Notes under the pieces: model-generated | Told to the model about the DNA's origin: nothing | The model's database searches: none | The model's input: the letters and a program-made list of their open reading frames with translations, nothing else | Position numbers and translations under genes: made by a program | Source of the DNA: Telmatospirillum sp. | GTDB taxonomy: Bacteria; Pseudomonadota; Alphaproteobacteria; CACIAM-22H2 | DNA: 45,174 nucleotides | Direction of reading: 5' to 3' | Assembly (NCBI GenBank): GCA_020248985.1 | Contig: JADCGL010000029.1 | Span: forward strand, 1-45,174 | Shown: positions 1-8,574 of the stretch, one piece after another | Position numbering within the stretch: position 1 is the stretch's first letter | Layout of the letters: every line of letters starts with the position of its first letter

Positions 1-2
1 AG

Positions 3-308
3 GGCGTGTGGACCTTCACGCAGAGCAAGCACGGCGACCGGCTGCATTCCTACGAGGTCGACTTCATGACGACGCCCGAATACTACAAGGGCGATCCGAA
101 CGGCGGCTACCGCGCCTTCGTGTTCACCGACCATCTGTCGTCGGAAGAAATCGTCAAGCTGCGCAACAAGCTCGAGACGCGCGTGCGCGATGTCTTGAAC
201 ATCCCGTTCAATCCGGGTCGCGCCGCGATGCGCTTCGAACATTCGATGGGCCAGGGCCTGCCCGACTTCATCCTGCGCAACACCGCAGCCCAAGGCCAGG
301 CCGAGTAG
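3..308 (+). CDS. 3' end of an unidentified gene (partial)
   Basis: An open frame enters from the left edge of the window (in frame from base 3) and stops with TAG at 306-308, giving about 101 residues. A GTG at base 6 could be a start, but no upstream sequence is visible to show a ribosome binding site, so I treat it as the C-terminal part of a longer protein. The product is mostly hydrophilic, with GC-rich codon use like its neighbours and no signal peptide or membrane segment. I do not recognise the family and assign no function. It runs convergently into the CE15-like esterase with only 3 bases between the stop codons. Confidence 0.6.
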   Translation, partial: GVWTFTQSKHGDRLHSYEVDFMTTPEYYKGDPNGGYRAFVFTDHLSSEEIVKLRNKLETRVRDVLNIPFNPGRAAMRFEHSMGQGLPDFILRNTAAQGQAE

Positions 309-311
309 CTC

Positions 312-1400
312 TCAGAGCCTGCCCGCGGCGCGGCAGCGATCCGCGAAATCGAGAAAATGGCGCCAATCCTCTGGCGTCAGCGCATGGCCGCCTTGGCGCA
401 GATGCGTGCCCACTGCATCGCTGGCGCCGAAGAGTTCGTAGGCAGGCGCTGCCGCTTCGAGACCCGCCAATTCGCCGGCAGGACCTGCCCATGCATCGTC
501 GCTGGCGCGGGCCACGTAAAGCGGGCGCGGGGCAATGAGAGCCAGTACCACATGCTGGTCGGCCGCGAGGGCCGTTTCGCGGTCGGCGAAGTCGCGCAAG
601 GCGGGCGCGAACCAGTGCGGGAAACGCGCGAACAAATCGCCGATCGTCTCGCCTTCGCGGCAGCGGAAGGGCCGGGCACCGCCGGCACCCGAATTGTTGG
701 CGATCGCGCCTGCGATGCGCGCGTCGCACGCGGCGGCCCACAAGGCCGCCTTGCCGTGGCGCGAATGGCCGATCGCGATCGCCTTGTCGGCCGGAACGAG
801 GCCGCTTTGCGCTAGCGCATCGAGCACGCGCGAAAAGCCCCAGGCCCAAAACGCGATGGCACCTGCGCGCGTTCCGAGTTTTTGCCCGCGCACCGCGTAT
901 AGATCCGGATCGTCCGGGCAGATGTCGCCGTCGTACCAAGTTGCGGCCGCGTAGCCGCGCGCGAGGATCTCGCCAAGCGGCCAACGCCCCGCATGCACGC
1001 CGCGCGTGGCCTCGGTCGCGCGGTTGTGCGCAATGCCCCAGGCGGGTTCGGGGCGCATCCAGCCCGTGTCGAGCGGGATCGCGGGATCGGGGTCGATCGA
1101 CGCGTTGCCCGCAAAATTGGGCCCGAAGAACACGGCGTGCGCCCGCCCTTCGGGCATGTAGAGGGCGACGTGGATGGGCGGCAAGACGGGATCGAGTCGA
1201 ACAGCGAGGGCGATGCGGAGCCCTTGCCGCGCGCCGACCTCGACCTGTACTTTGCCGGTGGGCGGCATCGGGCCGTAGATTTCGCGGGCACAGGCTGCAA
1301 GCCAGTGCGGACGCAGCTTCTGGCGCCAGGTTTGCGCGTCCTGCACCCGCAGACCGTCGGGGCCGCACAGCGGATCGGGAAGGGCGGCGCACTCGACCAA
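312..1400 (-). CDS. CE15-like alpha/beta hydrolase (glucuronoyl esterase / acetylxylan esterase type)
   Basis: The 362-residue protein has the alpha/beta hydrolase nucleophile elbow GHSRHGKAALW with Ser213. This is the GxSRxGK form typical of carbohydrate esterase family 15. The segment ALIAPRPLYV and a C-terminal GGHALTPEDW supplying His339 are also family features. CE15 enzymes cleave ester bonds between glucuronic acid of xylan and lignin alcohols; some bacterial members are annotated as acetylxylan esterases. No signal peptide is visible, so it may act on imported fragments in the cytoplasm. The start is a TTG at 1400: an in-frame stop lies just upstream at 1404-1406, no ATG is in frame, and AAAGGA sits 7 bases before the TTG. 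It is divergent to the sugar importer at 1505, which fits a role in using decorated hemicellulose oligosaccharides. The substrate is inferred. Confidence 0.8.
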   Translation of the reverse strand: MVECAALPDPLCGPDGLRVQDAQTWRQKLRPHWLAACAREIYGPMPPTGKVQVEVGARQGLRIALAVRLDPVLPPIHVALYMPEGRAHAVFFGPNFAGNASIDPDPAIPLDTGWMRPEPAWGIAHNRATEATRGVHAGRWPLGEILARGYAAATWYDGDICPDDPDLYAVRGQKLGTRAGAIAFWAWGFSRVLDALAQSGLVPADKAIAIGHSRHGKAALWAAACDARIAGAIANNSGAGGARPFRCREGETIGDLFARFPHWFAPALRDFADRETALAADQHVVLALIAPRPLYVARASDDAWAGPAGELAGLEAAAPAYELFGASDAVGTHLRQGGHALTPEDWRHFLDFADRCRAAGRL

Positions 1401-1417
1401 CGGTCATTCCTTTGCGA

Positions 1418-1443
1418 TTGACAGCGATCTTCCCCGGATGTCA
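1418..1443 (+). promoter_or_regulatory. candidate -35 element and spaced inverted repeat upstream of the sugar importer
   Basis: TTGACA at 1418-1423 is a perfect -35 hexamer on the plus strand, but no good -10 follows at 16-18 bases (best is GCTTAT at 19). The same bases form one arm of an inverted repeat, TGACA at 1419-1423 and TGTCA at 1439-1443, with 15 bases between. It could be part of the promoter or operator for the operon beginning at 1505. No regulator gene is adjacent. Weakly supported. Confidence 0.3.
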
Positions 1444-1453
1444 GCTTATTGCC

Positions 1454-1479
1454 AAGAAAAACCGGCGCCAAGCGCCGGT
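1454..1479 (-). terminator. hairpin with U-tract in the CE15/importer divergent region
   Basis: The perfect 8-bp arms ACCGGCGC (1461-1468) and GCGCCGGT (1472-1479) enclose a 3-base loop. Read on the minus strand the stem is followed by TTTTCTT, the layout of an intrinsic terminator, ending about 53 bases before the TTG start of the CE15 gene. On the plus strand it forms a stem just upstream of the ribosome binding site of the importer operon. A second pairing, AAACCGG (1459-1465) with CCGGTTT (1480-1486), is mutually exclusive with the first. It may insulate the esterase from antisense transcription or act as a leader attenuator. Confidence 0.55.
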
Positions 1480-1504
1480 CCGGTTTCAATAGGGGAGGAA
1501 AACC

Positions 1505-2770
1505 ATGCGTAAATTGGCAGGCGCGGCCGCTTTTGCCGCTTCGACTCTGACGGCGGTTTCGGGCTTCGCCCAAGCGCCGGTTGAACTTCGCTACATGTGC
1601 TATGCCGACGCCAACGAGTGCGAAGTGTCGCGCGATCTGCTCGACAAGTTCGAACGCGCAAACCCCACCATCAAAGTCGTGGTCGACAAGGTCGGCTTCA
1701 ACGTGGTGCGCGAACAGCTCGAGACGCGTCTGCAGGCTGGCCAAGGCCCCGACATGGCGCGCGTGACCAACCTCGCGGGCCTCAACAAATACTATCTCGA
1801 TCTGCGCCCGCTCGTGAATGCGGCCTATTGGGAAGAGAATTTCGCCCAGACGCTGAACTGGATGCGCGTGGGCAACAACGACAAGGGCATCTACGGCTTC
1901 CTCACGCAGCTCACCGTCACGGGGCCGTTCGTCAACAAGACGATGTTCGCCGAAGCGGGCGTGCCGGTGCCGCCGGCCGGTGCGACGTGGGACGATTGGG
2001 CGGCGGCGATCAAGCAGGTGCAGCAGAAGCTCAATGTCTATTCGGGCATTGAGATGGACCGCTCGGGCCATCGCTTCGCGGGCCCGGCCATGTCGTACGG
2101 TGCGAAGTATTTCGACGCCAACGGCCGTCCGGCCCTCATCGACGACGGCTTCAAGGCCTTCTCCGAGCGCATGGTGCGCTGGCATCGCGAAGGCCTCATG
2201 AAGGAAATCTGGCCGGGCGCTTCGGGTGCGCGTTGGCGCAACGGGGCCGACCAGTTCATCAACCGCGACACGGTCATGCATGTCGCGGGTTCTTGGATGA
2301 TCCAGCGCTATTCGGAGACGATCGGCGACCGCTTTGACTGGGTCGCGATCCCGCAGCCTTGCGGGCCGGCTGGCTGCGGCGCGATGCCCGGCGGTGCGGC
2401 GATGGTGGGCTTCAAGGCCACGCGCAATCCGCAGGCCGTGGCGCGCGTGATGGAGTTCATGGCGTCCGAGCCCGTGCTCAAGGAATACTACGAGCGCACG
2501 CTCCAGATCCCGGCGCACAAGGGCCTCGCCGCGCGCGGCCTCGACTACGGCAAGGACGTGTCGCCCGCCGCCATCGCAGCCTTGAAGGCCTTCACGGCCA
2601 ACTACGACAAGGTGCCCGCCCAAGCGCACCAGCTGCAGGGCTACGAGCGCAACGTCGCGGTCTTCAACGCGACCGTGAACCAGATCTCGCAGGCGATCAC
2701 CGGGACGCTCACGCTCGACGAAGCCTACCGCAAGATCAACGAAGAGGTTGCCCAAGCGATCGGGAACTAA
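1505..2770 (+). CDS. sugar ABC transporter substrate-binding protein (family 1)
   Basis: This 421-residue periplasmic protein has a cleavable signal peptide ending near AVSGFAQA (residues 1-23). It is followed by the typical first strand ELRYMC and the segment DLLDKFERANPTIKV seen in MalE/UgpB-like proteins. It should capture an oligosaccharide in the periplasm and deliver it to the permeases encoded next. The start is ATG with a strong GGGGAGGA ribosome binding site about 6 bases upstream. It is the first gene of an operon with two permeases, an ATPase and a GH31 glycosidase, which suggests an alpha-linked glucoside or xyloside; the exact sugar cannot be read from sequence. Cys pairs in the mature protein (MCYADANEC and QPCGPAGCG) might form disulfides. 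Confidence 0.9.
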   Translation: MRKLAGAAAFAASTLTAVSGFAQAPVELRYMCYADANECEVSRDLLDKFERANPTIKVVVDKVGFNVVREQLETRLQAGQGPDMARVTNLAGLNKYYLDLRPLVNAAYWEENFAQTLNWMRVGNNDKGIYGFLTQLTVTGPFVNKTMFAEAGVPVPPAGATWDDWAAAIKQVQQKLNVYSGIEMDRSGHRFAGPAMSYGAKYFDANGRPALIDDGFKAFSERMVRWHREGLMKEIWPGASGARWRNGADQFINRDTVMHVAGSWMIQRYSETIGDRFDWVAIPQPCGPAGCGAMPGGAAMVGFKATRNPQAVARVMEFMASEPVLKEYYERTLQIPAHKGLAARGLDYGKDVSPAAIAALKAFTANYDKVPAQAHQLQGYERNVAVFNATVNQISQAITGTLTLDEAYRKINEEVAQAIGN

Positions 2771-2779
2771 ACCACCCCG

Positions 2780-4030
2780 ATGGCTGCTGAAGCCGAACCG
2801 GGCCCGTCTGCGGTCGTCGATACGACCGACGGCGGGCCCGCCATGCGTTGGGTCGTAACGCCGCTCCTGGCGGCGTTCGAACCGCCGATGCGCTGGCTGC
2901 AGACGAAGCTCGGCTTGCGCGGTCTGCCGTATGTGTTTCTGCTGCCGACGATGGCGATTTTCGGGCTGTTCAGTTTTCTGCCCGCGTTGCTGAACATCTA
3001 TATCTCCTTCACCGGCGGCGCATCGACGATCCTCGCCGACCGGCCCTTTGTGGGCTTGCGCAACTACGAAGCCTTGCTCGCTTGCGAGTCGATTTTCGTG
3101 CCCAAGAGCTGCCCGGTGTCGGGTTTCGGCTTCTGGACCGGCATGTGGAACACGCTGCTTTTCGCGGTGATCCAGGTGCCGATCATGACGGCGGTGGCCC
3201 TTGCAACGGCGATCGTGCTGAACCGCGAAATCCGCGCGCGCGGCTTCTGGCGCGCTTTGTTTTTCTATCCCGTCATGCTGTCGCCCGTCGTGGTCGCGGT
3301 TGTATGGGATTGGGTGTTGAAGCGCCGCGGCATTTTGAATGCAGGCCTTACCGAGTTCGCCGAGATGCGCAATGCGCTCGCAGCTTGGGGGCCGCTCGAA
3401 ACGGTCGCCAAGATCGCTGCCTTGCTTGTGGTGGCGGCCCTCGCGCGCCGATTGTGGACGCTGCGCGCAAAGGGGGCGTGGGCAGTCGCCGCGCTCGTTG
3501 CGTGCGCAGGCGCCGCCGCGTGGCTTGTCTTCGCTTGGGACGTGCGCGCGACTGTTGCCACGCAAGCCTGGCGGCCGGTCAATTGGCTCGCCGACGCCAA
3601 TTCGTCGTGGCCTTTTTTCTGGGTCGTGTTCGTCTATACCTGGTCGCATTTGGGATTTTTCATGCTGATCCTGCTCGCGGGGCTCCAGGCGATCCCGCGC
3701 GATCTCTACGAAGCGGCCGAGATGGACGGCACGCCCAAATGGCGCGCGTTCGTGCGCATCACAGTGCCGTTGTTGATGCCCACGCTGCTTGTGGTGCTCG
3801 TGCTGTCGCTGATCCGCGCCTTCCAGATTTTCGACGAAGTCTACGTGCTGACCGGCGGCGGCCCCGGGACCGCCACGCGCATGGTGATCCAGGAAATCTA
3901 CGAATCCGCCTTCGTCAGCGACGCCAAGCTCTACGGCGTAGCGGCGGCGGCCTCGGTGCTGCTCGCCGGCGTCATTCTGGTGCTGACCTTGGTGCAGCTC
4001 GCACTCACGCGGCGAAAGGCAGGAGCCTGA
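2780..4030 (+). CDS. sugar ABC transporter permease, MalF type, with internal membrane insertion
   Basis: The 416-residue inner-membrane permease carries the EAA loop YEAAEMDGTPKWRAF about 100 residues from the C-terminus and ends with the usual GGGPGTATR and terminal helices. Most MalF-like sugar permeases are near 290-330 residues. The excess comes from a long N-terminal cytoplasmic segment and from roughly 80-90 residues inserted after RRGILNAGL (near residue 190). The insertion holds two extra hydrophobic stretches (KIAALLVVAALARRL and AVAALVACAGAAAWLVF) before the standard WLADANSSW resumes. The ATG at 2780 lies 9 bases after the preceding stop without a clear ribosome binding site, so translation may depend on coupling; an in-frame ATG at 2842 is an alternative. 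Confidence 0.88.
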   Translation: MAAEAEPGPSAVVDTTDGGPAMRWVVTPLLAAFEPPMRWLQTKLGLRGLPYVFLLPTMAIFGLFSFLPALLNIYISFTGGASTILADRPFVGLRNYEALLACESIFVPKSCPVSGFGFWTGMWNTLLFAVIQVPIMTAVALATAIVLNREIRARGFWRALFFYPVMLSPVVVAVVWDWVLKRRGILNAGLTEFAEMRNALAAWGPLETVAKIAALLVVAALARRLWTLRAKGAWAVAALVACAGAAAWLVFAWDVRATVATQAWRPVNWLADANSSWPFFWVVFVYTWSHLGFFMLILLAGLQAIPRDLYEAAEMDGTPKWRAFVRITVPLLMPTLLVVLVLSLIRAFQIFDEVYVLTGGGPGTATRMVIQEIYESAFVSDAKLYGVAAAASVLLAGVILVLTLVQLALTRRKAGA

Positions 4031-4031
4031 C

Positions 4032-5102
4032 ATGGGACGCGCAATCGCCTTCCTCACGCGCACGCGCAATCCGGGCCGCGTCGACTGGACCGACCTTCTG
4101 GCCTACGCCTATCTCGTGCTGGGCGTGCTGCTGATCCTCGCCCCGGTCGTGTGGCTGTTCGTGTCGTCTTTCAAGTCGCAGCGCGCCTTGATCGAAAGCG
4201 ATCCGCGCTTTCTGCCGTACGAGCAAGTGACGGCCGTGCTCCCGGGCAGCTCGCGGCCCGTCAATCTCGTCGAATGGACGGCACCGGACGGCACCACGCG
4301 TATTCTCGCACAGCTGCGCCTGTCGGGTGCAAATGTCGTGCTCGCCGACCCCGCCAAACCCGACGAAACCTTCCAAGTTCCGCGGCGCGACACGCGGCCG
4401 CACGAAATCGTTCGCGCGCGCTTCGAAAACTACAGCGAGCCCACGCTCGGCGGCGGGGCGGCGGGCACGTTCCGCTTCGGCCTCTATTTCGGGAATTCGG
4501 TATTCGTCACGGTCGTCGCCACCTTGATGACGCTTGCGATCAGCTCGATGGCGGCGTTCGCGCTGGCGAAATACCGCTTTGCCGGGCGCGACGTGTTCAT
4601 GCTGTTGATTGTGGCGACATTGCTGATGCCGGCGACCGTCATTCTCGTGCCCTTGTTCATCGTCGTGAAGAATTTCGGCATGCTCGACTCGCTGTGGGGC
4701 GTGATCATTCCGGGGGCGGCGACGCCCACGGGCGTGTTCCTGCTGCGCCAATACATGCTCACGATCCCAGACGAGCTCATCGAAGCCGCGCGCATGGACT
4801 CGGCCTCTGAATGGAAGATCTACTACAAGATCGTGCTGCCGCTCGCTTTGCCTGCGATCGCCGTGCTCGCCATCCTGTCGATCATCTGGCGTTGGAACGA
4901 TTTTCTGTGGCCGCTCGTGGTGCTGTCGCGCTCCGAGACCTTCACACTGCAGCTCGGCTTGTCGTCGTTCAAGGGCGAGATGCTCGACGCGACCCACTAT
5001 CTGCTGGCGATGACGGTGCTCACGCTGCTGCCCGTGACATTCGTGTTCGCCTTCCTGCAGAAATACATCACCACCGGCATCGCCAACACCGGGATGAAAT
5101 GA
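4032..5102 (+). CDS. sugar ABC transporter permease, MalG type, with periplasmic insert
   Basis: This 356-residue inner-membrane permease has the EAA motif IEAARMDSASEWKIYYKI, the conserved WRWNDFLWPLVVL and a C-terminal helix ending TGIANTGMK, all typical of MalG-like proteins. The first membrane segment (about residues 20-45) is followed by the usual SSFKSQRALI. About 75 additional polar residues are then inserted before the normal FENYSEP segment, forming an extra periplasmic domain between TM1 and TM2. The ATG at 4032 is preceded by AGGAG about 6 bases upstream and lies one base after the previous stop. It pairs with the MalF-type permease upstream and probably with the ATPase that follows. 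Confidence 0.9.
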   Translation: MGRAIAFLTRTRNPGRVDWTDLLAYAYLVLGVLLILAPVVWLFVSSFKSQRALIESDPRFLPYEQVTAVLPGSSRPVNLVEWTAPDGTTRILAQLRLSGANVVLADPAKPDETFQVPRRDTRPHEIVRARFENYSEPTLGGGAAGTFRFGLYFGNSVFVTVVATLMTLAISSMAAFALAKYRFAGRDVFMLLIVATLLMPATVILVPLFIVVKNFGMLDSLWGVIIPGAATPTGVFLLRQYMLTIPDELIEAARMDSASEWKIYYKIVLPLALPAIAVLAILSIIWRWNDFLWPLVVLSRSETFTLQLGLSSFKGEMLDATHYLLAMTVLTLLPVTFVFAFLQKYITTGIANTGMK

Positions 5103-5104
5103 CC

Positions 5105-6214
5105 ATGGCCACGCTGGAACTTTCATCCGTCCGCAAATCCTTCGGCGCCACGAACGTGATCCACGGCATCGATCTTGCCATCGCGCACGGCGAGTTCTGC
5201 GTGTTCGTCGGACCCTCGGGCTGCGGCAAGTCGACGTTGCTGCGCATGATCGCAGGGCTCGAATCGGTGAGCGGCGGCGAGGTGCGCATCGACGGCAAAC
5301 GCGTGAACGAACTCGGTGCATCCGAACGCGGGCTCGCGATGGTGTTCCAATCCTACGCGCTCTATCCGCATATGAGCGTGCGCAAGAACCTCTCCTTCGG
5401 CCTCGAGAATGTGCGCATGCCGCAGGCCGAGATCGACCGGCGCGTGGCCGAAGCCGCGCGCATGCTGCGCCTTGAGCCCTATCTCGAGCGGCGGCCGGGT
5501 GCATTGTCCGGCGGCCAGCGCCAGCGTGTCGCCATCGGCCGGGCGGTCGTGCGCGAGCCCAAGATCTTCCTGTTTGACGAGCCGCTCTCCAATCTCGACG
5601 CCGAACTGCGCGTGCGCATGCGCGCCGAACTCGGCGCGCTGCACGAGCGCATCGGCAACACGATGATCTACGTCACGCACGACCAGGTCGAAGCGATGAC
5701 GCTCGCCGACCGCATTGCGGTGCTGCGCGACGGGCGGTGCGAGCAGTTCGCAGCCCCGCTCGAGCTTTACAACGCGCCCGCTAACGAGTTCGTTGCGGGT
5801 TTCATCGGCAGCCCGCGCATGAATTTCCTCAAAGGCACGCTGGCGGCCGCAGGGGCGGGTGACGCGAGCGTCGCACTTGCTGTGGGCGGCGAGGTGCACG
5901 CGACGGGTTTGACGGCGGCCGGTGCCAAGCGCCCGACGGCGGGCGAGCCCGTCACGCTCGGCGTGCGGCCCGAGCATCTGCAATTGGTCGCACCCGGTGC
6001 GGGCCAAGCCGACATGAAGGTGGATCTGACCGAACAATTGGGCGGCGAGAGCTACATCTATGGCAGCCTTGCCGAAGGGGCAACGCTCGTCGTAAGGCTC
6101 GCAGGCCAGACGCGCATCGAACGCGGCCAATCGGTCGGTGTGGATTTTGCCGGCTCGTCGTCGCTGCATCTGTTCGACGGCGAGGGCAAAGCATTGGCTC
6201 GGAGAACGGCGTGA
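5105..6214 (+). CDS. ABC transporter ATPase, MalK/UgpC family
   Basis: The 369-residue ATPase has Walker A GPSGCGKST (residues 36-44), Q-loop VFQSYALYPHM, signature LSGGQRQRVAIGRA, Walker B FLFDEPLSNLDAELR and H-loop VTHDQVEAMTLADR. A C-terminal MOP/TOBE-like domain with TLGVRPEHL follows, as in MalK and UgpC. It energises the adjacent sugar permeases in the cytoplasm. It is the only carbohydrate-type ATPase in the window, so it may also serve the second importer at 8713-11802, as is known for shared MsiK/MalK proteins. The start chosen is ATG 5105; an ATG at 5099 in the same frame overlaps the previous stop and is an equal alternative. It overlaps the GH31 gene by 4 bases. Confidence 0.93.
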   Translation: MATLELSSVRKSFGATNVIHGIDLAIAHGEFCVFVGPSGCGKSTLLRMIAGLESVSGGEVRIDGKRVNELGASERGLAMVFQSYALYPHMSVRKNLSFGLENVRMPQAEIDRRVAEAARMLRLEPYLERRPGALSGGQRQRVAIGRAVVREPKIFLFDEPLSNLDAELRVRMRAELGALHERIGNTMIYVTHDQVEAMTLADRIAVLRDGRCEQFAAPLELYNAPANEFVAGFIGSPRMNFLKGTLAAAGAGDASVALAVGGEVHATGLTAAGAKRPTAGEPVTLGVRPEHLQLVAPGAGQADMKVDLTEQLGGESYIYGSLAEGATLVVRLAGQTRIERGQSVGVDFAGSSSLHLFDGEGKALARRTA

Positions 6215-8574
6215 TTTCATTCCAACGCGTCGTTGCGGCAACCGCATCGGCACACCAAGCAAGCTTCGAACTCGAAGACGGCTACACGCTGCGCGTGGCG
6301 ATGCTGTCGGCCGCGCGCGTGCGCGTGAGCGTGGCGCCGCGATCGGGTTTCCCGGTCGCGCGCAGCTGGATGGTCGCCCCCGACGGCGACGTGCCGTGGG
6401 AAGGCCGGTCGCGCGACAGCGATGCGGGCTTCGCAAACCCGGCCGCAACGCTCGGCAAGACAGAAGCTGGCTACGCGCTGACGGCGGGCGATTTGCGCGT
6501 GCGCGTGACGGCGGCCCCGGTGCGTCTTGCTTTCGACAAGCGCAAGGCGGACGGCACTTGGGAAACCGTGCTCGAGGATCGCGAGAGCGGGGCGTATTTG
6601 CGTTGTGACGAAGGCCGGCGCTTGCGCCACTACCAGAATCGCATCGGCGGCGAGCGCTATTTCGGGCTTGGCGACAAGACCGGGCCCATCGACCGCGCCG
6701 GTCGGCGCTTTCGCATCCTGCAGCTCGACGCGCTCGGCTACGACGCCGAACAGGGCGATCCGCTCTACAAACACGTGCCGTTTTTCGCCGTCGAAGCCGC
6801 CCCCGGAAGCTGGGCAGGCCTGTTCTACGATACGCTTGCCCCGCTCACCGTCGATCTCGGCTGCGAGCGTTCGAACTACCACGGCTATTACCGCTATGTC
6901 GAAGCCGAGGAACCGGCCCTCGATTTCTACGTGTCGTTCGGGCAGAGCCTGCGCGACATCGCCGAGGATTTTGCGCATCTCACGGGCTTGCCGCACCTCG
7001 CCCCGCGTTGGGCCTACGGTTTTGCGTTCACCTCGATGCACCATGCCGACGACGCGCAAGCGCAAGCCAAGATCGGCGCGTTCGCCGAGCGTTGCCGCGC
7101 CGACGGGATTCCGATCAGCTCGATCCATTTCGGCTCGGGCTATTCGAGCCGCGGCAAGCGGCGCTACGTCTTCACCTGGAACCGCGACAAATTCCCGGAT
7201 CCCGCGGCGTTGTTCGCGAAACTTCGCGCGGCCGAACTCAAGACCGTCGCCAATCTGAAACCCGTGCTGATCGACGACCATCCTTCCTATGCGGGGCTGG
7301 CCGCCGAAGGCGGGTTCCTCGCCACGAAGGACGGCAAGCCGGTCGTCGAACAATTCTGGGACGGGCATGGCAGCTTTCTCGATTTTACCAATCCCAAGAC
7401 CGTCGCGTGGTGGCAGGCGGGGCTCGAACGCCAAGTTTTCGATGCCGGTTTCGATTGCGGCTGGAACGACAACAACGAATACGAAGCCTGGCGCGAGGGC
7501 GCGTCCGGGCGCGGCTTCGGCACGGAGATTCCCGTCTCGGCTTCGCGGCCTTTGCATGCGCTGCTGATGTCGCGCGCGACGTTCGAGGCAAGTGCCCGCC
7601 GCGAGCCGACCAAGCGCCCCTACACGATCACGCGCGCAGGCCCCCCCGGCATCCAGCGTTATGCCGAAACCTGGAGCGGCGACAATTTCACCTCGTGGCA
7701 TACGCTCAAATGGAACTTACGCAACGGGCTTTCGATGGCGCTGTCGGGCCTCGGCAAGATCGGCCACGATATCGGCGGGTTTGCAGGTCCCCAACCCGAT
7801 CCCGAATTGCTGTGCCGCTGGGTCGAGATGATGGCGCTGCACCCGCGCGCCGTGATGAATTCGTGGAAACCCGACGTGGGCGAAGCGACCGAGCCGTGGA
7901 CGCATCCAAGCGTGCTCGATGCGGTGCGCGCGGCATTGCGTCTACGCTATCGCTTCCTGCCGATCCTCTATACGCGCGGCTATCTGGGGGCCACGCAAGG
8001 CGTGCCCTCGATGGTGCCGCTGCTCTACCACTACGACGACGATCCGCAGTGCCGCGGCGAACACGACGCGTTTTTGATCGGGCCCGACCTGCTGGTCGCA
8101 CCGATCGTCGAGCCGGGCCAGCGCCAGCGCGCCGTCTATCTGCCAAAGGGCCCCGAAGGCTGGGCCGATTTCCACACCGGCCGCGTCTATCCTGCCGGCG
8201 AAACGGTCACGGTCGAGGCACCCTTGGGCCGCCCGCCGATCTTCGTGCGCGTGGGTGCAGTGCTGGCTCTTGCAGGCCCCGATATCCCGGCCGTGCGGCC
8301 GCACGACGCACCCGCCCGCCATCTCTATTTTGTCGCCGGCACCGCGAGCGGCAAGAGCCTCGCAGCCAGCCCGCATTTCGAAGACGACGGCGAAAGCTGG
8401 AGCCTGCGCGGCGGCGACTATCTCGCCATGGCGGCGCGTCTCGAATGGACGCGCGACTCAGTTGAGGTCGCGTTGCGGCGGACGGGCGGGACGCGGTCGC
8501 TTCCCGCCGCTGTTGAATTTGCGCTCGATGGCGCAGGGACTTCCGGACGCACGACGCGCATCGTTCACATCTGA
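6211..8574 (+). CDS. glycoside hydrolase family 31 (alpha-glucosidase / alpha-xylosidase type)
   Basis: The 787-residue cytoplasmic enzyme has GH31 architecture: an N-terminal beta-sandwich, a catalytic (beta/alpha)8 barrel from roughly residue 260, and C-terminal beta domains. The catalytic nucleophile is predicted as Asp420 in GWNDNNEYE and the acid/base as Asp491 in WSGDNFTSW; IGHDIGGF is another family motif. It hydrolyses non-reducing alpha-linked residues, probably from the imported oligosaccharide. No signal peptide is present. The start is a GTG at 6211 sharing bases with the ATPase stop (GTGA), so translation is probably coupled. I cannot separate alpha-glucosidase from alpha-xylosidase activity by eye; the CE15 neighbour mildly favours a hemicellulose-derived substrate. 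Confidence 0.9.
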   Translation: MISFQRVVAATASAHQASFELEDGYTLRVAMLSAARVRVSVAPRSGFPVARSWMVAPDGDVPWEGRSRDSDAGFANPAATLGKTEAGYALTAGDLRVRVTAAPVRLAFDKRKADGTWETVLEDRESGAYLRCDEGRRLRHYQNRIGGERYFGLGDKTGPIDRAGRRFRILQLDALGYDAEQGDPLYKHVPFFAVEAAPGSWAGLFYDTLAPLTVDLGCERSNYHGYYRYVEAEEPALDFYVSFGQSLRDIAEDFAHLTGLPHLAPRWAYGFAFTSMHHADDAQAQAKIGAFAERCRADGIPISSIHFGSGYSSRGKRRYVFTWNRDKFPDPAALFAKLRAAELKTVANLKPVLIDDHPSYAGLAAEGGFLATKDGKPVVEQFWDGHGSFLDFTNPKTVAWWQAGLERQVFDAGFDCGWNDNNEYEAWREGASGRGFGTEIPVSASRPLHALLMSRATFEASARREPTKRPYTITRAGPPGIQRYAETWSGDNFTSWHTLKWNLRNGLSMALSGLGKIGHDIGGFAGPQPDPELLCRWVEMMALHPRAVMNSWKPDVGEATEPWTHPSVLDAVRAALRLRYRFLPILYTRGYLGATQGVPSMVPLLYHYDDDPQCRGEHDAFLIGPDLLVAPIVEPGQRQRAVYLPKGPEGWADFHTGRVYPAGETVTVEAPLGRPPIFVRVGAVLALAGPDIPAVRPHDAPARHLYFVAGTASGKSLAASPHFEDDGESWSLRGGDYLAMAARLEWTRDSVEVALRRTGGTRSLPAAVEFALDGAGTSGRTTRIVHI

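Noticed and set aside
812-4069. 1085-residue minus-strand open frame
   Set aside because: It lies antisense to the esterase start, the binding protein and a permease with clear family motifs. Its product is Arg/His-rich and low in complexity, as expected for a shadow frame in GC-rich DNA.
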